From positions 1-32,694 of the forward strand of contig JADHZB010000501.1 in NCBI GenBank assembly GCA_015657535.1: a stretch of DNA of 32,694 nucleotides, written 5' to 3'. Position 1 is the first letter of the stretch; every line of letters starts with the position of its first letter. This document shows positions 10,109 through 22,823 of this stretch, in pieces. The notes under the pieces are model-generated. The model had not been told where the DNA came from and made no database searches. It saw only the letters and a list, made by a program, of their open reading frames with translations. The translations under genes were made by a program, and so were the position numbers. The stretch is from Nephromyces sp. MM_2019 (Eukaryota; Apicomplexa; Aconoidasida; Nephromycida).

Positions 10109-11341
10109 TTAATTGTTCTCGGCTGCTCTTTTCCGAGCCATTTCTTCCCGCCTTGCTCTAACTTCTTCCAGGCTGGAGATCACATAAAAGAATCAAAATA
10201 AAATTTTTTGGAATCAAAATTACTTCATAAAACTTATAAAATTCACTTAGGCAATTGTTACAGAGTTTTTTAATCTCATAAGTTTCAAGGAATATTTTCA
10301 AGCATCTGTATATTTACATTTTTTGGGTTACAATTTATGAATAATTTTAAGCTCTCTGCGCATCAAATCACCGTATTTAGTGTTATTGAGAGATTTTTTT
10401 ATGTGATATTAGGTATTATTACCGTTTCAGATCAGCCTTTGCTTGGTGAGTCTTTCCCTGAGCTGTTAATTTCTGCAACAGTGCATGAAAAAGCGAGTAA
10501 AAAACATCTTCAGTTAAATATTGAGTAATTATGTACTAAGTATATTAGTAACATTTAACTAAGTATATTTATTATAGGAATTACATCGCGTATCCTTTCG
10601 TTTCTCATCTTTTCAATGGCTTCCCTTTCTCTTCTACTAACATAATTACTGGCAAGTTCTGGGTTGTGGTTAGGATTTTCGGAGGCCTGAAGTAGTTCAA
10701 ATAGTCATGGAAATAACTTCGTTAACAATTTTATAAATACCATTAATTGCTTTATTAGATATGATCTTAATCAAGATCACTCAATCAGTTGATGGTAAAT
10801 GAGACTGAGTGTACATATATACATGTATACAGAAATTCCTGCAAGAGTCCCTTCATAGACCAACTGGCATCTATACCTATATCCCCAAAAACAGGTCTAA
10901 ACACATTGATATCTCTACATGTATCACTGAAAACACTGAAAAACATCTTCGAACGAGCCCTTACACACCAACGCAAATCAACATGCAGGCTACTTTACGT
11001 ATGGTGGGTAGCAAATAATCTGTGATTTTGTGATAGCTGATTACATGCATTTACTTAGCATTTATTGGAGTTACACAATGCAAATAATTTTATCATACTG
11101 TTAGAAGATACATATATAATTCACTTCGTGAAGTATGTATACAAACCGGTGTATCTTCCTCCTCAGAATCCTCAAGTTTTGAGTTAAAGTCATCCTCAGG
11201 CTCACTTGAGTCATCCTTCTGTCGATGTGAAGTATGGCTCCTTGTCAGTTCGCTATTTCGTTGCTCGATTTCCTCTGCAGTTGAGACATGTCGTGACCGG
11301 CCTCTTGCGGAACGTTTGTCTCGCGAACGATAATCAGGCAT
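10109..11341 (-). CDS. PDAP1: PDAP1-like 28 kDa heat- and acid-stable phosphoprotein (PP28 family)
   Basis: PP28/PDAP1 proteins are small, highly charged casein-kinase substrates of poorly defined role, linked to RNA binding and translation. Four minus-strand exons, 11341-11147, 10686-10585, 10472-10423 and 10172-10109, join in phase to 136 aa (human about 181). Residues 13-30 (RGRSRHVSTAEEIEQRN) match the N-terminal GRARQYTSPEEIDAQ block. An acidic Ser/Glu stretch follows at 45-64 (SSEPEDDF...EDSEEED), a typical CK2 target. Residues 67-71 (SENPN) match IENPN and residues 82-90 match the SRREREEIEK signature. Exon 3 gives AQGKTHQAKADLKR, matching LAGKTEQAKADLARL. Exon 4 ends in RARREEMARKRAAENN. 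The short C-terminus and acidic middle explain the smaller size. Every splice has a standard GT donor and AG acceptor, and each join restores a conserved block, so the identity is firm although no single exon would prove it. Confidence 0.9.
10687..11146 (-). other. PDAP1-like intron 1 with an unusually open, less AT-rich block
   Basis: The donor is ACACCG|GTTTGT and the acceptor is TACTTCAG|GCCTCC. Inside, 10789-11025 is clearly less AT-rich than its surroundings and is open in two plus-strand frames (78 and 69 codons, one ending ...NMQATLRMVGSK) and one minus-strand frame (63 codons). None resembles a family I recognise. It could be an alternative exon, a small nested gene, or an old insertion of organellar or other DNA. 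Confidence 0.55.
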
Positions 11342-14300
11342 CTTTATATTATAAAGAAATGCAATTTATCTAAGAGATATGCCTATGAGAGGGGAAAGTG
11401 TTTAAAGATATGATCTTAGTGTAAAGAGTAAGTAGGGTTCTACAATTGTGAGAAATAAATCGAAGATGGCTAATGAACTGTCTTGATTGTGTAATCAGAT
11501 AAAAGCATTTCACCTGTTACACCTAGTTCTTATGTTAAAAATGTGTGTGTAGTTCTAGGCTATGTATCTAGTTTATTTATACTGGCTATGAATCTTTGGG
11601 TGTGCTTGTTTATGGTAACATTGTATACATATATGTTTATGTGTGTGTGCGATCGCATCAAAGTTTGTATGCGTGGGGTGTGTGTGTGTGTTACTTTTCG
11701 GTATGTGATTGATAGTCTTTTTTTGATAGGTTCTAAAGTTTCATGCTTGTGTGTTTTCTGAGTGATAAATAAGGCAAGATATTTAATAGAAATGTTGTGC
11801 TAATAAGTCAGGCTAATTAAAAAAACAGTCACAAATTTATGAGAAAAATTGTAAAGTTTTATGTTTTCCGAATTGGGTTGTCTTCAAAACAATGTCTGAG
11901 GAGATTTTTACAATTAAAATACTTGTAAAAGAAAAACATTAGGTTGTGTTATTTAAATAACATTCTTAGTTACAACTACAACTTAGAGGTCCATTTTAAT
12001 TTAAAATTTGCAGAGTTAAGCCTGAGAAGTTATTCTTGTGCTGCTACCATGAAAATTTTACGCATATTACACAAGAAAATCCTTAACCGAAGAACAAATT
12101 AACTGTGAATTCAATATTACTTATCTGTCATTTATATGTTTTGAAATAAGCATGAAACTGGGTCATTAGTCAAATTAAGTAAAATTTGTTGCTTTTTTGT
12201 TAAATCAGAATCTCAGCACTTAATAACATTCAAGGTGTTTGTGGATAGATAGCAAAACATTCAAAATACTGTGCAAAATTTAAGCTAAACAATGTAATAA
12301 TTTTGCTGTGAAATCTTTCAATCTTTGTTTCTTTTTACAGATGCTACAATTTGCTTAAGTTAATCTTGTTGGGAGCCATAAGGTATGTTAAATTAGAACC
12401 TCCTTGCACCTTAATTAAAAGTTAGTTAATTAAATTCTCCAGGACCACACTGTTATTGCTAAAAACCGCGGGTAATATGTAAAATGTAATTATTGCATGG
12501 AATAACAAATTTTAACAACTCACATTATATTTCAAAGAATTGAAAATATTTTGAGTAAGTATTAAAATGGATAAAGTTTCTAAATGATCCTTCAGATTGA
12601 ATAGCTTTCAGAACTATAAGCTTCACGTGTTTTGTCACTTTTCTATTTCATTTGCTATTATAACAATAACTCAAAAGGTGACACATCTACTCAACTTTTA
12701 TCTGTCATTATTTATCCAGAATCAGTTTCATTCTATGATTGAGAATTTATTAAAATTTTTCACTCAAAAAATAAATTATAATATAAAAACGATCGTTATA
12801 GGCGAATTTAACCTTTATAAAGCTTCATTGCTTTTTGTTTGCTATTTTTTGTAAAAAATCGTTTTGTTTTTAAATTTTTAGAATTTCATAATAACTTACC
12901 CCATAAACCCAAATTTCTTATCACAAAAGCTAAAATTAGATAAGGTTTATGGAACAAATTTTGGTAATTATTCTTAAATTCACAACTATCCCCAAATTGT
13001 GTTTGAATTAATTTTTACTAAAACAGTTCGAATTGATTTTTACCAGGAAAAATCCTATTTGTAACTGACCCTGTTATAATAATACTCCTAATGACTGCAT
13101 TAGTTGTGCACTCATTATTAGATATCTTGCAAAATTTGAGATGAAAATATTTAAATAAATCTTAAGCTAGCCTCACTTATAAGTAAATAAATGTGTCAAA
13201 TTTGAACAACTGTGCATTCTATAAAATATTTAATTATATCCTAATTCGATTATATACTTATCATTATTTTGAATTTTAATAGATGTTTTCAAATGTATAA
13301 GAAAGTATAGACTCAACAGATTATTTATAAAATTGCATATTAGTCAAGATTCTGCTACAATATAATCAGGAATGAAAAATCAAGCCATATGTTAAGCAGT
13401 CAAAAATCAAAGATTTACAAATGCAACAAATACACTACTTGATCAATACAATTCACGGGTAATTATATCTTTTAAGCTACAACTCTACATTCTAGTACTT
13501 ATAGTAATCTACTAAATCTTTAAAATACTAGTTTTAACTAGAAAAGCTATTGAAGTTTGAGTATATGCTAAAAAGTACATTTCAAGTTACTCATGAATAT
13601 TTAGCAAGAAAAAATTCACCAATTTATGCTGTTTTTATAGTCAAGAGTAGATTAGAGAGTTAAAATTGTTTAAAGCTAAATACAGCAGTTATGGAATTAA
13701 AATCTGTTTTTTATCTTAAACCTTTATGTAAATTTTAGGACTTTCACATATTTACATAAACCATAAACGTAGTCCTTTAAATTATTTGTTAGTGAAGCAA
13801 CTTGTTGGTAGTAACTCTAGAGCTCTTTTGTATTTTTGATGCCTATAGACTGAACCTAATAATTTTTTGATCTAAATATAGTTAGCAAGTAGTAATTGTA
13901 ATCATTCTTCTGCTCAATTAAACTTGATATACGCACAATTTCTAAAAGCTGAAAATGATGTCTTATTTTAGATGCTTAAGAAATTGTATAAAGAGTACAA
14001 ATTTAGAAACAAGGTTTAGCAATCACGCGATTATTAATTCCTCCATTGAATATTTTGTTACATAACTAAAAAATATAAAATATCAACGAGGGTGAAATTT
14101 TTTTTATTACACATTTGTTAAAGAAACAAAAACCAAACATTTAACTTTAATTAAAAGTTTATTACTTGAAGTTACAATTTTACTGCTTTTGTAAATTCAC
14201 TAACCCTGTGGAAATGTTGAATTATCGTTATCATCTCAGCAGCTACTAGTATTTTGGCTAAAACAAGCATATGATAAAAATATATCTTGTAAATTTATAA

Positions 14301-15689
14301 TGTAATTTAAAGGCTAATTTGAACCTAAATTAGTTTTATTTTCACTTGACAAACACATTATTTATAAATAGCAATTTCTTTTCGGAAAAGGGCTAAAAAG
14401 CCTAATTTTTTCTTGCTGGTTTCTTTCGCACTTTTTAATACTAACCTATACATATACATATGTTAGTTTTTGCGTTTCATAAGGAGATCTAGCAAATAAG
14501 CTTCACTTGTTTTTATTATTCTAAAACATTATTTTCTTGAAAGTCACTTTTAGCACTATTTGGACAAAAGTGAATGTATATTTTTTAACATTTGTTAATA
14601 AATTTAAAATATTGAACTATTTACTTTGAAAAGAAATTCTAAAAATTTCTTTATAGCCTCTTATCTTGTCATCTTTTATAATTTCTATTTTTTTGTTAGA
14701 ACAAGCTTCTAAGGTGTTAAAAGTTACAAACTGCTGCTTACACTTCCTTTGGAAAAGTTAGTATAATTAACGATCACTAAGAGAAACAACCCCAATATAC
14801 ATATAAAACCTCGAAGCTTTACAAGCTTTACATATTCACTTGACCATGACTTTAAGTTGTGAATATCAATCACACTAACACCAATATTCACACAAGTTTT
14901 ATATTTCTTTTATTTCGACAGCTATTGTTGTAATTATTATTATATTTTTATTATAACAGTAATTATTACCTACGACACCCTTTTTGAAGTAGCATTCTTT
15001 TCAATACTAATTCAAGCCCTCTCTTATTTATTAGATTACTAATTTTTCACTTTCGTCTTAAAATGAATTTATCACCTTTTTTGCAAGCTTAAATATGTTA
15101 TTGCGATCATAGTGAGAACGAAAATTGGTAAACATTTATATAGCATCAACTTTCACTAATTATACTCTCATATTAGTGATAGAATAAGCATTCTATATTA
15201 ATCTACAAACACTACACATATATTTTTTTCTATTTACAAGAGGTATTCCTAATGCTGGCATTATGACCTCCACTTTTTGATAAACCTTTCTGATTTAGCT
15301 CGTATTCCTTGTAAAAATTATTGATAGTTTTGACTCTACAAAATTTAATTTTATTAACGAACAAACCATTTTAAATTAATATTCTTCTTTCACTCCTCAT
15401 AACTAGTTTGTATAAAGACAATGTGTAGATTTAGCTACTTTGCTATGCTAGTTTTGTCAAAGTTGTCACTTTATAAATTAGCTCAACTTTTCAACATTTA
15501 TATGTTTAAATTTTTTTACTAAATTAACGTCTGTATTTACATCAATAGCAAAAATACCTTCTAATTTGCTATACTATTCAATATTTGTTTTATAGACAAT
15601 TTTCTCATGAAGTTGCTGGTTCTTATAAATTCAGAACGACTTGAAAGACAGTCTTTTTAATAAAAATCCATATACCTTTTTTATTAATA
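11342..15689. other. 4.3-kb region with no recognisable gene
   Basis: This divergent region between the PDAP1-like gene (minus) and the PHD-finger gene (plus) is the longest empty stretch in the window. It begins with a small TG-rich patch at 11540-11760, then is plain AT-rich sequence with no CA/TG microsatellites. I looked for tRNA T-arms, 5S, U1, U2, U4 and U6 snRNA cores and long open frames and found none. One short hairpin-like stretch (GGGCTAAAAAGCCTAATTTTTT near 14388) is noted without a call. Undetected non-coding RNA or very divergent exons cannot be excluded. Confidence 0.55.
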
Positions 15690-17389
15690 ATGACTTCGAT
15701 ATCTCATCACCACAACTTGATATCTGTAAACCCTGATCCCCCGGTAAATTTAAGCCACTACCCTCTTCAACATCATTATAATTCAGCGCATACAGGTATT
15801 CTAGATTAATTCAATTGTATCAATTTATAAAATTTCACCAAGTTTTAGCCTAAGATATAAAGCCCACTAACCACTAAAACAGTATCTCACTTTAATAAGC
15901 TACATGTGATTTTGTTTTAAACATAGGTGATTTACCCCCAAAGGATAACTCTAATTACAAGAGCTACAACAGCTCGCAAGCATCCTCATCTTTATCAACT
16001 GATTCTCAAGATAATAAGACAATTTCGGATATTAGTCAGAACAAAAGACCTAGATCTTGGAAGAAAAAAAGATTCAAAAAAGTGATAAGCAACCACGATG
16101 AATCATCTACCCATAAAGAATATGAAAACGAGGCACAAGTTCATATAGTAGCCCCAAGCAGCACAAATATACATTTATTAGATAATAACACTAAAAGTTT
16201 TTCTAATAAACAAGGTATTACATCAAAAATCTATGAAGAATTGACAGACGATGATAATTCTGAGAATGATAACGAGAGCACATGTAACGAATGCCATGGT
16301 GGTGGAGAATTAGTCTGCTGTGATGGATGCGTAAAAGCTTACCACTCAGACTGTCTAACCCCATCAAAAAGACCCCGAATTGACTCTCAAACTGATTGGT
16401 ACTGCCCCGATTGTCAATTCAACTTATCACTAATAAGAAAATCTAAAAATAACTTCCCAAATGGACAAAATTGTTCTACTTCAATAAGTGCCTCTCCTAT
16501 TTCTCAAGCTATTCCTGTAGCGCCACAACCACCTGCCAATCTGCCACCCACTGATTATGATTTTACGAATACAGAAACAAGACCATACCCACAGACTATT
16601 ATCCATGATGCTCACCCAAATGTTGACATTAACCCATCGGATAAAAGAACAAAACCGAATCACAGCTTAAATTATTCATCCCCGAACCCTCATAGCTTAG
16701 GCACAACAAGAGGTAACTCAGCTCAACCTGATAGACCTCAGTCATCATCTATACACCTTTCTTCAAAAGATGAAACTCATCTAACAAATACTTTTCCAGA
16801 AATTAGACAAACTACAAAAAAGAAGAAGAAGCCTATCGATGAGGGTCCTCTTGAATCAAATAGAATCAACATAGGCCCAAAGTACCAAGTTCCATCATAT
16901 CCTCTTTTTTTCTTAAACCGGGATTTAAACCAAGATCAAACCTCAGTAAACACCAAAACATCATTTCAAAACCATTCTCAACAAGCAGAATTAGTTTTTT
17001 CTCCTTTTTGCTTAGATAAAATAAAAAATCAAAGGATACATGAAGATGAAGGATCAAAAGTGATAAAAAACGACCAGGAATTAGAAAATTTCGTTCAAAG
17101 TTGTGCGAAAAATTGGAGAAATAGTGCTGGCTGGCATCCTTTTTCACCAGAATTTGCTTTCAAAATTCTACATCATTATGGATACGATCCTATAAAAGCA
17201 TTAGAATCCTTATGTGATTCTCACTTTCAATTTTCAAGAATTTGTGATCCACCAACTAGAAAATATGAAAATAAGTGGAGACCCAAAGATAAACGTAGCA
17301 CACGTCTTTTAAATCCTTTTCCACCCATTATTAACGTTAGAGGATATTACTCGAGAAGACAGAATAACTTATCTAGCACATTTCGTTAG
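15690..17389 (+). CDS. PHD-finger protein with ELM2-like C-terminal segment
   Basis: Probable chromatin reader. Two exons, 15690-15795 and 15927-17389, join across a 131-bp intron (ACAG|GTATTC ... CATAG|GTGATT) to give 522 aa. The first exon supplies an ATG and the phases agree. Residues 37-150 are Ser/Asn/Asp-rich with a basic patch (RPRSWKKKRFKK), a likely nuclear localisation signal. Residues 155-198 form a C4HC3 PHD finger: CNEC, CCDGC, HSDC and WYCPDC, with the EL-V-CCD pattern of unmodified-H3K4 readers. Residues 200-410 are Pro/Ser/Asn-rich and look disordered, with KKKKK near 275. The C-terminus (about 425-470) has FSPEFAFKILHHYGYDPIKA, resembling the helix at the end of ELM2 domains in co-repressor proteins (A-x-x-x-L-x-x-x-x-Y-D-x-x-K-A-L). 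That last match is an inference from pattern only. No catalytic domain is present. Confidence 0.85.
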
Positions 17390-17799
17390 AAGCACTTAAT
17401 TTGATAATCAATTTTTATACAATAAATCACCAAATATAATACACAAGATTCTTCAATTAACCATTAACTAATATATTCAGTGTCTTCGCATTTGGGTTGA
17501 TAGAAAGCTTGCTAAACCTTTTTTATCAAGTCAACCAAACTTGCAAAGCTTTTGTAATTTTTACAACATAAACTATAACACTTTTAAAATAATTTAAATT
17601 ACTAGACCTTTTTATTGATTAATTTTAAGATAATTATAAATCAGGAACTAAAACTCCAGCTAGAAAAGAATATTCAAAAATAATTGCTTCAAATAAAAAT
17701 GCTTCTTTGAGTTTTTATAGGGTTTTACTTTTATTCTACAAAAATTTGTCTTATTTAAGTATTATAATTTTATAAATTATTTTGAAGTAATTGCATCTT
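17390..17799. other. Convergent spacer between the PHD gene and the unknown gene
   Basis: About 410 bp of AT-rich sequence lies between two 3' ends. Nothing is recognised apart from AATAAA-like strings that are expected by chance here. Confidence 0.6.
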
Positions 17800-20700
17800 T
17801 TAATCAACTCGTTTTGAATTTAATAACTTATCCCTGAGTTCTTTGAATTGCATTGATTGAGAAAATATTTTTACAAAAATTTTACAGCACACTATGAATT
17901 GAAATATGTTAAATGGTTTTGGTCCAATATATGATGAGTGAATTTTCACCATTAGTTGATCTATTGCTTGTTTCGTTTTGGTTGAATAAAGTGTAGAAAT
18001 CAACAGGTTTTTATAAGGGATATTTTGACATACAGAGTTGCCCATAAAGGGCTCAGACATTCTAATTGAGTATTCATTATCAAATTGCTCCAGACAAACC
18101 CACTCTGCCCATGCTGGTGTTTGATTAGAGCTGCATGACTTAATTTCAAGCCTAAGGTAAGCATTAAACAAACATGATTACCATAAAACAAAAACTGGGC
18201 ACACAAAATATTATGTCTGCTAGGAAATAGTGTTTAGCTTGAAATTGAAAATTCCTATTACTTACCAGTTTTGCTGTCGGAAACTATGTGTGGAAATGCC
18301 AATTATAAATTCTATAGCTAGCTTGATTGTTTCAATACTGTATATTTCTTTTAAAACAACTTGTATTTCTTCAACAGAAATTAGGTTACTCGAAAAAATA
18401 TCCTGATTAAAAATTCTCCAATGAATGAGATTCTTAGCTGTTTAAAATTAAAGATAACTACTCAAGCACTAGTTCTCTAATCATGTGTATTAAAACGGTA
18501 TAAATATAAAAACAAAATAAACTGCAAACCTGCATTTTGAACCAAAAAGGTAATTCAATAATCTGACTATTGTTGAAATCTAAAACTTTCATGAAACTTT
18601 CCCATCTTATGTTTTTATCCCATAAAACTGCCGAGGTTTGATATGTATAGTTTTTGTAGTATTTGGTAATTTCCGAACAGACACCCATAATTTCACAAAT
18701 ATGCAAAGCTACTTGGCAGTAGAAAGTTTCGCCTGCGCTACTTTCAATAGAAGTTGAAACCGAATCATTATTAATAAGTTTATAACAAATCTGCATAGTA
18801 GGGAAATGCATAATGAAGCATTAGAACACAGCCTATGTATTTGTGATAATGAATCAAATTGTCTTACGGCATAGTCGGGTACGTTATAAGGGATAACATG
18901 CATAGCACGAGAAAACATGTCAAAATCTAAAGCAATTTGATCTTTAGACTTGAAAGTTATAGATTTGGAGCTACTAAAAGATGTTGAAATCAGTGCAAGA
19001 GCTAAGACTATTTCGGTATCCTCACTGGCACTTAATTCAGTTGGCCATATTTCTAACTTCTTGACTTGATCACGGAAATGATTTAGTTTTAGAGCTGAAT
19101 TGAGTGAAATTTAGAGAAATGATAGACAATATATAAAAGTTATTAATTTAATTTAAATTTTGTTTAAAATTTTGTGAAAATTTTGTAAATAGGTGCTTAC
19201 TTTTGTTATCTGAGTCATCCAATGTTAAATGGTTGAATATTTCTCTTAGGCTGTTTGCGCTCAAGTGTTCCTAAAAGTACGACCGTTAAATTAACGTTAC
19301 ATCATAATCGCTTGTTTGGGAGCTTTAGTCTATTCTATTTTGTAAAGTTAAGATGATATCTTACCCTTGAATACTCAAGGAAGCAACGTATTGCATTTTG
19401 CAGCCTACGCTTCTCCAAGTACAAATCTACTTCACTTAAAGACTTGCCATTTTTTAAAATTATTTGATTGAATATATCTTTTTCTTTAACACTTTCTACA
19501 ACTTGATTGACTAATCTACTATGTATCTTGTACTGGAATAAAGGAAATAAAATTATGTTTATTGGACCCTTATGAATTAATAAATTGAAACTTACAAATT
19601 GTTGATTTGAATCTAAGATGGGTGAAAATTCATTAGAACTTATTTGGAACAATGTGTTCCTTGATATATAAATAATGCTATTTTCATCGATTATCTTATC
19701 TTGACCAATAACTTTATCACTAAAGCGAGTGCTATCTTGATCTATAGAATTAGCATATTATTTGTCTGAACGCTGACCATTTTAAACAAGTGTCGTTTAT
19801 TATATATCTTACCATTTTTTTTAGAAAGATTCTCCGGATTCACATTAATCCAATCATATAATTCACGTATTTGGTTACTTATCAAATAATTTCGCAGCAC
19901 ATTGATTCTATTTTCCCTTATAGAAATCAGGCTTTCAGAAGGAGCTACTGTGAGCGATTCACCCATCATACCAATGTCTATGTTTTGGAAATTTTTGTCT
20001 TTCAAAAAGTTCTTATAACAGAGTTGATTATCTTTTTTAAAATCGCTTGAATTAAAAATCTCTTCTATATTTGGAGGTTCCTTTTCTTTGTTAATTTCTA
20101 TAATATCAGACACCCTTCTATTTAACTGAGAAAATCGCTTCAGAGTCTCATATGCAGGAGCAAGGTCTCTAACCAACTCCTTCTTATCCAAACTTTCTTG
20201 ATAATCATTTTTATCTACATTGCATATATTATCTTTCCTGTGAAATTCCATAATTTTGTAATCAACCTTTTCTTTTGGTAGCCCAATAGCTTCACTTTCA
20301 TTATCATTTGCTTCATTTTCTGCCCTATCTACAAACTTATATTCTGATTCAAACGAGCTGTTTAGAGTTTGATCTTTATTACTCCAATTATGATTCACAT
20401 CTGACTTCGCAATATTAAGTCCACCATTTATAACTCCTGTGGTTTGGGGCTCGGTTATTTTTTCAAAAGACTTACCACACACGTTTTGTATACCCTGCTC
20501 ATCCGATTCTTTTTTACTATTAAGTTTATTTAGAATTCCATCTGTATGAGAACGACGCTCAGGCTTCTTACTTTTAAAGTCTGATTGTGTCTGGAAACAA
20601 TTAATTTCAAAGCTTAGTTTAATTTTTTAAAGAATTGTAAATAACAAGACTTACTTTTGGGGTAGTGCTCGCTACATGCTGGCCTATAAACTCTATTGTT

Positions 20701-21773
20701 GAATTATTTACATTTTCTTTGTTGGGACTTGATTCTTTTTCACCCGAATCAAAACTCGGGGAAACTGGGGTTTTATATTTTACATAATTATTAATGCAAT
20801 AGCTATCATTAGGCTTTATTTTATTTAACGTAGATTTTTGTTCACAGTTAGCATTGCCAGAATTTTCTGAGTATCTGCTAATTATTTCTGAAAAATCGTT
20901 TTGATTTATTCCTTGGTTAATTTCAAATCTCGTGATTTTCTTACTTTCGATATTTAAGTCATTCAAAAGTGGATTAGCCTTTACTAGCCCTTCAGAGCTA
21001 AAATTTTCAGTTTTCGAAGCCGGTGTATTGGAAATTGTTCTTTCTGAAGAGTTTTGTGATATGATTTGTTTATAGTTGTTTTTATCAGAATTATCCTCTC
21101 TAACTGTCTTTGTATTGGTCGTTGGACCAGTAAAAGACCTTGCTTGTTTTAGCCAACTCATGAATTCTTGCTTTTTTGCTGAACTAGAAAATTTAGAATC
21201 GATATAATTGTGCAGCTTTTGATCCCCTGACAAATTCCTTTCTATGTAATCTGTTTTGAAACCTTCGACCCTGTTATCGGTAACTATGTTATTGAAACTT
21301 ACAAATTTACTAGTTTTTGGAGGAGGCTGAAAACCACCATTTGCCTCTTGTTTCCCACTTTGAAATTGTGATCGAATCGAAAAATTCCTTTCTAGTTCGC
21401 TTTTTTGACTTAAAGATTGTAGGTTTAAATTGCTTAAACTAACATTTCCTTTAGTAAAATTTTGTTCTTGTACTGCCTTTTTTACTTGATTTATATTAGG
21501 CTCATTAGAACCACAAGAAAACGGTTTGGACAGTGGCTGTAAACGCAGGCACAACGGCAGTGTGTTTGCATAGTGTAGCCCAACATCTTTATTATTGGGA
21601 ATTCTGTAAAATATATCAGATTGAGCTTCAAATTTAGATGGAAATACCACCTTTGTTAATTTTTGATCATTAGCTTCTTCCCCTTTCGAAATAGGAGTTC
21701 TATCAGCCTTTATCTCCTTTTCCAGTTTGAAATTTTTTGAGAATGAATTTGATAATGGTGTAACCAGTGACAT
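17800..21773 (-). CDS. Unrecognised 1095-aa protein, disordered N-terminal half and helical C-terminal half
   Basis: I do not recognise this protein. Nine minus-strand exons join in phase: 21773-20655, 20590-19813, 19741-19596, 19532-19365, 19270-19201, 19094-18868, 18790-18530, 18432-18266 and 18151-17800. Nearly all donors are GTAAG-type. The agreement of eight consecutive junctions makes one gene much more likely than several small ones. Residues 1 to about 590 are Ser/Asn/Lys/Glu-rich with little predicted structure. From about 610 onward (SLISIRENRINVLRNYLISN...ELYDWI) the sequence alternates amphipathic helices with Trp, Tyr and Cys, like an alpha-solenoid scaffold. No membrane segment, zinc finger or nucleotide-binding motif is seen. 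The exon 7/8 junction is ambiguous: an AAG acceptor at 18432, or a CAG acceptor at 18437 with a weaker donor. A nucleoporin or similar scaffold is possible on architecture only. Confidence 0.75.
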
Positions 21774-22823
21774 GCTGAAAGACTATGGACATGAATTTAC
21801 TAACGACCTCGAATCTCAAAACCAATAACTATGGACACTTGATCGTCTTGTGAAATTTTTAGATGGATTGGCTCTCATTTTATAAAGTCTTAATAAATTT
21901 AACCTTAAAGTGTGATCATTGAATTTTAAGCTTAGCTATAGTAGAGCTTCGTATTTTCAGTACTCCAATGGCTTTCTAATATTCTACTTTTACATTAAAG
22001 GAATTCTTGAGAGGTATCTATAAGTATAAAATTTAAAGAAGCTCCTTTTTAGGCTCAAGTTTACATTTGCCTTAGCCTGTTAAAATTTTTTAGCGATAAA
22101 TAATACTTTTATTAAATAAGAAAGTTATGAAATTTACTCTTATTACGAAAGAAACTGGATGAGATTCTCTCAGCAGTTTTGGAAAATCACTTATTTAAGG
22201 AAAATAGAGCTAAATAGGTATTTAAAAACTTTACCTATTCAAATGAATTCCACTCGAAGCTGATTTAAAAGCACAAGATATTAAGTTTATTTGATCTAAG
22301 CTTTTATAAAACACAGATTAAAATATTTACAACTTGGTTAAAAAACTAAATTTCTCATATCTATCTAGAATTTATCATTTATCAAGAGTTTCCTGCTAAA
22401 CCATAAATTACCTAGCAACACCTTTCGACTATTTTAAATTAAGTAAGAAATAAGGCACACCCTAATTCTTCGATGTGAAACCCTAATGATAAAAGATACA
22501 GAACTAGAAAATTGTTAAAAAATTCTAGCTAGGCCTAGCCACAGAGTGCCAAAACTTTAAAAATTGAATTTATTTTGGAAAGCAAATCTTTCTAGAAAAA
22601 TAAGTATAAAATTTTTTTGAGCATAGGAAGGTAGGTATGAATATGGGCAGTTAGTGACTTAGTGAATTCAAAATGAATAAAACAAGCAAATTGATATTCG
22701 ATTTCCCAAGAAAATATTAGGGCAGTAAATATGTGAAATTGCTTAATTAGTCAGTTAAACCTGATTCTCCTGTAATTTCAGCAAATCCTTCACTTGTCTT
22801 ACCCTAATTATATATTTTAACTT
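21774..22823. other. Divergent promoter region between the unknown gene and ArgRS
   Basis: About 1.05 kb of AT-rich sequence with no open frame of note. It must contain the 5' ends of both flanking genes. No defined promoter element can be named. Confidence 0.6.

Noticed and set aside
11543..11761. 72-codon plus-strand frame (MCVVLGYVSS...)
   Set aside because: Cys/Val/Phe-rich translation of a TG-rich patch, with no recognisable domain.
12597..12854. 85-codon plus-strand frame in the empty region
   Set aside because: It starts with a non-ATG codon, is Phe/Ile/Leu-rich as expected from AT-rich non-coding DNA, and has no neighbouring exon support.
16481..17147. Minus-strand frames inside the PHD gene
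   Set aside because: They are antisense to a continuous coding exon.
18000..18206. Alternative minus-strand frame in the last exon of the unknown gene
   Set aside because: Both frames are open, but only the frame ending at 17800 continues in phase from the upstream exon across GTAAGT...TTAG.
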